From contig NZ_JAQUOY010000010.1 of NCBI RefSeq assembly GCF_028716865.1, positions 1 through 64,000 on the forward strand: a stretch of 64,000 nucleotides of DNA, given 5' to 3'. The notes under the pieces were generated by a model that did not search any database, was not told the origin of the DNA, and saw only the letters and a list, made by a program, of their open reading frames with translations. Every line of letters starts with the position of its first letter. Position 1 is the stretch's first letter. This document shows, piece by piece, positions 59,132-64,000 of the stretch. The position numbers and the translations under genes are program-made. This DNA comes from Candidatus Methylomirabilis sp. Its GTDB lineage: Bacteria > Methylomirabilota > Methylomirabilia > Methylomirabilales > Methylomirabilaceae.

Positions 59132-61661
59132 CGAGTTGCGTCTCCCGTGCAGGGGGCCTGAGGTTCAGGCGCCTCGGCGAGCATGTTCTGAGCCCCGTCG
59201 AAGGGGTCGCCCCGCGCTTGGCGTTGAGAGCCACCGCAAGGCGACGCTTGGCCCCTGTCCGCTTGGCCAGGGTGATTTCAAGCACCTGGTCCATATGGTC
59301 CACGAACACGAACTCCATGCCCCGCTTGACATTGGCGGGAAGCTCTTTGATGTCCTTATCGTTGCGCGCCGGGACCACCACCGTGTGGATTCCCATTCTT
59401 CTCGCCGCCAACGCCTTTTCTTTGATCCCACCAATCGGCAGGACCTTGCCGCGAAGGGTCACCTCGCCGGTCATCGCCACGTCCCTTCTCACAGGCACCT
59501 TGGTCAGGGCGGACAGCAGCGCGACAGCCATCGTGATGCCGGCCGACGGACCATCCTTGGGGATCGCGCCGGCCGGGACGTGGATATGGATGTCATGTTT
59601 GGTAAAAAATTCATCCTTGATCCCCAGATCGGCAGACCGCGAGCGCGCATAGCTCAAGGCGGCCTGGGCCGACTCTTTCATCACCTCACCCAGATGTCCC
59701 GTGAGGGAGAGGCTGCCCTTCCCGCGCAGGATGCTGCACTCGATGTAAATAATGTCTCCGCCTGTCTGCGTCCACGCGAGACCCGTGGCGACACCAACCT
59801 CATCGGCCTCCTGTTCAGGGTCGGCCAGAAACTTCGGTGCGCCCAGGAACCGCTGCAGGGCCGCTACAGTCACCTTGGTCTGCTCCTTTTGTCCTTCCGC
59901 GACAAGGCGGGCTACTTTCCTGCAGATGGCGGCGATTTCTCGCTCCAGGTTCCGGAGCCCGGCCTCTCGGGTATATTCGTTGATCATCTTCAGAATCGCC
60001 TCGTCGGTGATCAGTAGGCGCTTCTCGTCGATCCCATGTTCTCGGTATTGTCGAGGAACCAGATAGCGCTTGGCGATAGAGAGCTTCTCCTCCTCGGTGT
60101 ACCCGGAGATATCGATGATCTCCAGTCGATCGCGCAGCGCTGAGATGATCGGGTCAGCCAAGTTGGCTGTACAGATGAACATCACGTTGGAGAGATCAAA
60201 GGGAACGCCGAGGTAGTGATCGCTGAAGCTGTAGTTCTGCTCCGGGTCCAGCACCTCCAGCAAGGCCGAGGAAGGGTCGCCACGAAAATCGGTCCCGACC
60301 TTATCCACCTCGTCGATCATGAAAACGGGGTTATTCGATCCGGCCTGTTTGATCCCCTGGATGACGCGACCGGGCAGGGCCCCGATGTACGTCCGTCGGT
60401 GCCCTCGGATCTCCGCCTCATCGCGAACGCCGCCCAATGAGATTCGGATGAACTTGCGTCCCAGGGCGCGAGCGATGGAGCGGCCAAGGGAGGTCTTCCC
60501 AACCCCCGGCGGGCCGACGAAGCAGAGGATCGGCCCCTTCATCTTCTTTTTCAACTTGCGAACAGCCAGGTATTCGAGGATCCGCTCCTTCACCTTTTCA
60601 AGATCGTAGTGATCCTCGTTAAGGATCTTCGATGCCTGCTTGATCGACAGCTTGTCCTTGGTCGGCCGACTCCAGGGCAGCTCGATCAACCAGTCAAGAT
60701 AGGTCCGGATGACCGAGGCCTCCGCCGCATCGGGGTGCATCCGACTGAGCCGTCCCAACTGCGCCTTCGCCTCGGACTCGACCGCTGCGGGCATCTTGGC
60801 CTTCTGGATTTTCTGCTCCAGCTCCTGCAGTTCCTGGCTTCGGTCGTCGGTCTCGCCCAGCTCTTTCTGAATGGCCTTCAACTGCTCCCGGAGGTAATAC
60901 TCCCGATGAGTCTTGTCCATCTCCTCGCGAGCCTGGCTCTGGATCCGGTGCTGAACCTCAAGCACCTCGAGCTCCTTACTCAGCAACTCACTCACCCGCT
61001 TCAGGCGCTGGGTCGGATCGAATAGTTCCAGCACCTCCTGGGCCTGCTCCATCTTCAGATCCAGGTGGCTGGCCACGAGGTCAGCCAGACGGCCCGGGTG
61101 ATCGAGGTTATTGATAATCACCACCACATCCGACGAGATCTGCTTGCCGAAGGCTACGCCCTTGCTCACCAACTCCTTGACCGAACGGATCAAAGCCTCC
61201 ACCTCAACGGCCGACGCGACCAGATCCGCTTCGTGGACTTCGGCGATCCTCGCCTCGAAGTAGGGTTCCCGCCGCTCAATCCCGATGACCCTGGCACGGG
61301 AAAGACCCTGAACAAGCACCTTGACCCGCCCGTCCGGCATCTTGAGCATCCGCATGATCATCGCCACGGTCCCGACCGGATGGATCTCATCGGCGCCGGG
61401 ATCCTCCTTCTCGGCATCCCGTTGCGCCACCAGCAGGATGAGGCGGTCCCTCGACAGCGATTCGTCCACCGCTCGAACCGATTTCTCCCGCCCTATAAAG
61501 AGAGGCAAGATCATAAAGGGGTAGATCACCACGTCTCGCACCGGCAGGAGCGGGATCGTTTCAGGCACCTTTCGAGCCTGTGCCTCGGTTTTGGTTTCGG
61601 TGATCTCAGCGTTAGGGACCGACGTCTCTTCTGTATTTTCTATCGTCTTCTCGTCCGCCAC
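59124..61661 (-). CDS. lon: ATP-dependent protease Lon
   Basis: An 845-residue LonA protease: N-terminal LON domain ([20 protein letters not shown]), coiled middle, AAA+ domain ([27 protein letters not shown]) and protease domain with Ser in [11 protein letters not shown] and Lys in [16 protein letters not shown]. The last about 30 residues (from [14 protein letters not shown] on) are not Lon-like and are encoded by a dispersed repeat. The GTG start overlaps nothing but lies 5 bases after the galU stop, with AAAGGAG within galU's end. It overlaps rnj by 8 bases, so galU-lon-rnj-ftsK are probably one transcript. Confidence 0.95.
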   Translation of the reverse strand: MADEKTIENTEETSVPNAEITETKTEAQARKVPETIPLLPVRDVVIYPFMILPLFIGREKSVRAVDESLSRDRLILLVAQRDAEKEDPGADEIHPVGTVAMIMRMLKMPDGRVKVLVQGLSRARVIGIERREPYFEARIAEVHEADLVASAVEVEALIRSVKELVSKGVAFGKQISSDVVVIINNLDHPGRLADLVASHLDLKMEQAQEVLELFDPTQRLKRVSELLSKELEVLEVQHRIQSQAREEMDKTHREYYLREQLKAIQKELGETDDRSQELQELEQKIQKAKMPAAVESEAKAQLGRLSRMHPDAAEASVIRTYLDWLIELPWSRPTKDKLSIKQASKILNEDHYDLEKVKERILEYLAVRKLKKKMKGPILCFVGPPGVGKTSLGRSIARALGRKFIRISLGGVRDEAEIRGHRRTYIGALPGRVIQGIKQAGSNNPVFMIDEVDKVGTDFRGDPSSALLEVLDPEQNYSFSDHYLGVPFDLSNVMFICTANLADPIISALRDRLEIIDISGYTEEEKLSIAKRYLVPRQYREHGIDEKRLLITDEAILKMINEYTREAGLRNLEREIAAICRKVARLVAEGQKEQTKVTVAALQRFLGAPKFLADPEQEADEVGVATGLAWTQTGGDIIYIECSILRGKGSLSLTGHLGEVMKESAQAALSYARSRSADLGIKDEFFTKHDIHIHVPAGAIPKDGPSAGITMAVALLSALTKVPVRRDVAMTGEVTLRGKVLPIGGIKEKALAARRMGIHTVVVPARNDKDIKELPANVKRGMEFVFVDHMDQVLEITLAKRTGAKRRLAVALNAKRGATPSTGLRTCSPRRLNLRPPARETQLGV
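59185..59207 (-). repeat. Dispersed repeat at the 3' end of lon
   Basis: On the plus strand GTTCTGAGCCCCGTCGAAGG followed by GGT. It encodes, on the minus strand, the non-homologous C-terminal tail of Lon (TPSTGLRT). Confidence 0.75.
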
Positions 61662-61666
61662 GACTC

Positions 61667-62572
61667 TCAGTTCTCCTTTCGGTCCCGTTCCACAACCGCT
61701 TCCACTTCACCCAGGTTGAGTGTTCTCAGGTATGTCTGTAACCCTGACGCCAGGTCCGGACGCTTGAGCGCAAACTGTACGGTCGCCTTCAAAAAGCCCA
61801 GCTTGCTCCCGGCATCATACCGGCGCCCGCGGAACGCGAGCCCATACATCGTTTGCGTCCTCAGCAGTATCCGCAGGCCGTTCGTGAGTTGAATCTCTCC
61901 GCCTTCGTCCGGAGGGGTCTGCTCAAGGGCCTCAAAGATCTCCGGCGTCAGAATGTAGCGCCCGATAATGGCCAGGTCAGACGGAGCCACCTCCGGAGAC
62001 GGCTTCTCCACCAGATCCAGGATCTGATAGATCGAATCCTCAGCCAACTTTGGGTCGATGATCCCGTAGCTGCTGGTTTCCTCCTTGCTGACCTGCTGCA
62101 CAGCAATGATCGAGGACTGATACCGCTCGAACGTTGAGATCATTTGCTTGAGACAGGGGACCTCGGCATCGATAATATCGTCTCCAAGCAGGACGGCGAA
62201 AGGCTCATTCCCTACGAGGGCTTTGGCGACCAGGATCGCGTGCCCCAAGCCGAGGGGCTCCTCTTGACGGACATAGCAAAACGACGCCAACTCGGAGATC
62301 CGCTCGATCTCCCGCAACTGCTCCTCCTTGCCCTGCCGCCCAAGAGCAATCTGCAACTCCAGCGATCGGTCAAAGTGGTCCTCGATCGCGTCCTTCCCAC
62401 GCCCGGTCACGATAATGATGTCCTCGATCCCCGACGCAGCGGCTTCCTCCACCACATATTGGATGGTAGGCTTATCCACGATCGGGAGCATCTCTTTCGG
62501 CTGCGCCTTCGTTGCAGGGAGGAACCGCGTCCCCAACCCCGCAGCAGGTACAATTGCCTTACGAATCCGCAT
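61667..62572 (-). CDS. galU: UTP-glucose-1-phosphate uridylyltransferase
   Basis: GalU makes UDP-glucose for surface glycans. The 301-residue enzyme has [65 protein letters not shown] and [20 protein letters not shown], all standard. Length is usual. First gene of the galU-lon-rnj-ftsK run; a strong promoter lies about 290 bases upstream. Confidence 0.95.
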   Translation of the reverse strand: MRIRKAIVPAAGLGTRFLPATKAQPKEMLPIVDKPTIQYVVEEAAASGIEDIIIVTGRGKDAIEDHFDRSLELQIALGRQGKEEQLREIERISELASFCYVRQEEPLGLGHAILVAKALVGNEPFAVLLGDDIIDAEVPCLKQMISTFERYQSSIIAVQQVSKEETSSYGIIDPKLAEDSIYQILDLVEKPSPEVAPSDLAIIGRYILTPEIFEALEQTPPDEGGEIQLTNGLRILLRTQTMYGLAFRGRRYDAGSKLGFLKATVQFALKRPDLASGLQTYLRTLNLGEVEAVVERDRKEN

Positions 62573-62859
62573 TGGTCACGCCCATTCTGAGTCTATTTGA
62601 ACTGTATGAGAGCGGTGTAATCTCAAGGGAAGATCTTAGGGGAACCTGCAGAGGGATCATGTCTGCAATGATCGCTCTGGAAAAGTCGGCACTGAGGCTG
62701 GTGACCATCATGTCCAGGCGCATTCCTTTCCCGCCCAACTGGGCAAGAATAGGCACAGGCAACCACAAACCGCACGATCGGATTTCGCTCTTGCGAACGA
62801 TCCTTAGCTCTTTCGACTCCTACACCTTTTGAATGATCTTCGTTGTTTTATACAGTTGT
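62573..62859 (-). other. Long leader region upstream of galU
   Basis: About 290 bases between the promoter pair and galU. A 69-codon minus-strand frame (to 62768) runs into galU, but its text (RAIIADMIPLQVPLRSSLEI) matches nothing and it has no good start signal, so it is not called. No riboswitch pattern was recognised. Confidence 0.4.
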
Positions 62860-62888
62860 TTTATATAGCTCTTTTGCCAAAAAGTCAA
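62846..62888 (-). promoter_or_regulatory. Promoter pair upstream of galU
   Basis: On the minus strand TTGACT (62883-62888), 17 bases, TATAAA (62860-62865). An 11-base direct repeat TATAAAACAAC (62855-62865 and 62842-62852) offers a second -10 box 13 bases on. A likely strong promoter for galU and the genes behind it. Confidence 0.65.
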
Positions 62889-63050
62889 GCACAGGTGGCG
62901 GGACCGATAGCAGTTCAGTGCGAAAAATTTTCCTGCATTGCAGCACTATCAAGATGCCGGGGTACCGACAATCAGGTGTCCAGCCTCTGCCGTCAGCCCG
63001 GAGGACTCTTAGCCTATGACGGACATCCCCTTGCTGCCATAGGGCTCAGC

Positions 63051-63080
63051 TTGACGCTTTACTCGTCTTTCCAGTATGAT
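63051..63080 (+). promoter_or_regulatory. Promoter of the lipoprotein gene
   Basis: TTGACG (63051-63056), an 18-base spacer, TATGAT (63075-63080), both five of six. The start would be near 63087, only six bases before the ATG at 63093, so either that ATG is used almost leaderless or translation starts further in. Confidence 0.55.
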
Positions 63081-63092
63081 GAAGTTGTCTAT

Positions 63093-63704
63093 ATGTTTAT
63101 CCGCGGTTATGCCTCACCTGAGAGTGTATGCGTCGAAAGGGGGCGTATCTCCCTGAATGCCTGGCGCCTTGAGGGTGTTGCAACCCTCGTCCTGCTCATG
63201 CTCACGGCCTGTGCTTCCAGTTACGTCGTGGACGGCATCTTTGTTGATGAGGCCAGAGGTTTCACGATCCCGCTGTTGCGCGAGGGTTGGCAACGGTTCG
63301 AGTTGGAAGGGGCTGACCTCGCGTTCCGGGCGGAGCCTGGCGGCCAAGTTGCCGCATTGCTAGTCAGTTGCGAAGGCAAGCAGCCGATCCCCCCCCTCCG
63401 AATCCTGGCCAGACGCCTGTTTTTTGGGATTGGCGCAAAGCGGGTAATGGCGCAGGAGTCCGTTTCGCTGAACGGCACGGAGGCGATCCACATACTGCTG
63501 GAGGGGCGACTGAAGGACACCGAGGTGAGAGTCAGTAGTTATGTCGCTAAGGATGGTGATTGCGCCTACGATCTGGTCTACGTAGCTTCTCCTGAACTTT
63601 TTCAGGACCGGCTGCCGGAATTTGAGCGGTTTGTCAAGGGGTGGGTCTTGACTGAAAAGGGTTCAGAGTTCAAAGTTCAAAGTCGAGGTAAAGCACCGCA
63701 ATAG
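63093..63704 (+). CDS. Putative lipoprotein upstream of an Mla-type permease
   Basis: About 203 residues from the ATG at 63093. A hydrophobic stretch VATLVLLMLTACASS contains a lipobox (L-T-A-C), so the mature protein is probably a lipoprotein from the Cys on. The remaining 160 residues fold like a PsbP/Mog1-type beta domain (GFTIPLLREGWQRFELEGADLAF, VSLNGTEAIHILLEGRLKDT) but I cannot name a family. The start is uncertain: the promoter's start site is only 6 bases before 63093, and a G-rich ribosome-binding site (AAAGGGGGCG) precedes an in-frame CTG at 63153. It lies 9 bases before the permease gene, suggesting a role in lipid transport. Confidence 0.65.
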   Translation: MFIRGYASPESVCVERGRISLNAWRLEGVATLVLLMLTACASSYVVDGIFVDEARGFTIPLLREGWQRFELEGADLAFRAEPGGQVAALLVSCEGKQPIPPLRILARRLFFGIGAKRVMAQESVSLNGTEAIHILLEGRLKDTEVRVSSYVAKDGDCAYDLVYVASPELFQDRLPEFERFVKGWVLTEKGSEFKVQSRGKAPQ

Positions 63705-63713
63705 GGACAGATC

Positions 63714-64000
63714 ATGCGGAATGTCGCTGTAGCTCTTGGAGGCCGGTCGATTCGACTGCTCGAATTGCTGGGCGGGCTCTCGCAGCTTACCTATGACACC
63801 ATGCATTGCGCCTTCACGCCCCCCATCAACCCCCGCGCGCTTATTCAGCAGGTCGATCATATCGGCGTGAAATCGATCTCGATCGCCGCCGTGGCCGCGG
63901 TCTTCACCGGCCTTGTCCTGGCGCTGCAGACCGCGTACGGCCTGAGCCGATTCGGGGCGAAGGCGTATGTGGGGATTATCGTCTCGCTCTCAATGGTCCG
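63714..64000 (+). CDS. MlaE-family ABC transporter permease (N-terminal part, cut by window edge)
   Basis: The first 95 codons of an inner-membrane permease of the MlaE/YrbE family: GGRSIRLLELLGGLSQLTYD, a surface helix NPRALIQQVDHIGVKSISI, and the first membrane helix AAVAAVFTGLVLALQTAYGL. In the Mla system MlaE moves phospholipids between membranes with MlaF, MlaD and MlaC. The rest lies beyond position 64000. Confidence 0.85.
   Translation, partial: MRNVAVALGGRSIRLLELLGGLSQLTYDTMHCAFTPPINPRALIQQVDHIGVKSISIAAVAAVFTGLVLALQTAYGLSRFGAKAYVGIIVSLSMV

Overview
This 64 kb window looks like a chromosomal segment of a Gram-negative, GC-rich environmental bacterium. The evidence is outer-membrane machinery (LolA, an MlaE-type permease, a beta-barrel protein), hopanoid-lipid export genes (hpnN, hpnM), a sigma-54 activator with a consensus sigma-54 promoter, and Lon/RNase J/FtsK housekeeping genes. 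Gene content and style remind me of the NC10 group (Candidatus Methylomirabilis and relatives). That placement is an impression and was not tested by any search. No rRNA, tRNA or CRISPR array was seen.

Layout. 0-1.1 kb: the right end of an IS3-type element, a PemK/MazF-like toxin-antitoxin pair and a lone antitoxin-like gene. 1.2-5.6 kb: purU, then an electron-transfer pair, an NfnB/GltA-like flavoprotein plus an NfnA-like subunit fused to N-terminal HEAT repeats. 6-7.5 kb: a methyltransferase and a YbjQ-like protein. 7.7-14.1 kb: a sensory block of outer-membrane protein, orphan periplasmic binding protein, hybrid-free histidine kinase, CheY-like receiver and NtrC-type activator, followed by a strong sigma-54 promoter in a gene-free stretch. 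14.6-18.5 kb: a decayed region with a frameshifted TetR gene cut at a perfect 18-bp inverted repeat, a glycosyltransferase, a methyltransferase and remnants. 18.5-22.3 kb: the de novo NAD operon nadA-nadC-nadB. 22.3-30.6 kb: an alcohol dehydrogenase-like gene and cell-surface glycan genes (wecB, glycosyltransferases, GT-C-like membrane proteins, TPR proteins). 30.7-31.8 kb: a secreted collagen-like protein. 32-38.7 kb: a glycerophosphodiesterase, an acyl-CoA ligase, hpnN and hpnM.

From 62.6 kb back to 38.8 kb every gene is on the minus strand. The distal part (47.2 to 38.8 kb) is an eight-gene, mostly overlapping cluster: LPG-type flippase, HAD protein, nucleotidyltransferase, ATP-grasp enzyme, class III aminotransferase, Gfo/Idh/MocA oxidoreductase, CDP-alcohol phosphatidyltransferase and inositol-3-phosphate synthase. 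Together they look like a pathway that makes an inositol-derived, possibly aminated, polar lipid or soluble phosphodiester and flips it across the membrane. This is the best candidate for an undescribed system here. Upstream lie pmbA/tldD, thpR, cinA, a GGDEF protein, yajQ, lolA, ftsK, rnj, lon and galU. The right edge holds a lipoprotein and the start of an mlaE-type permease gene.

A short dispersed repeat with core CCTGAGC-N3-GTCGAAGG occurs at seven loci, five of them read through inside genes (hpnN, acyl-CoA ligase, lon, the nucleotidyltransferase and a glycosyltransferase), where it adds extra peptide segments.
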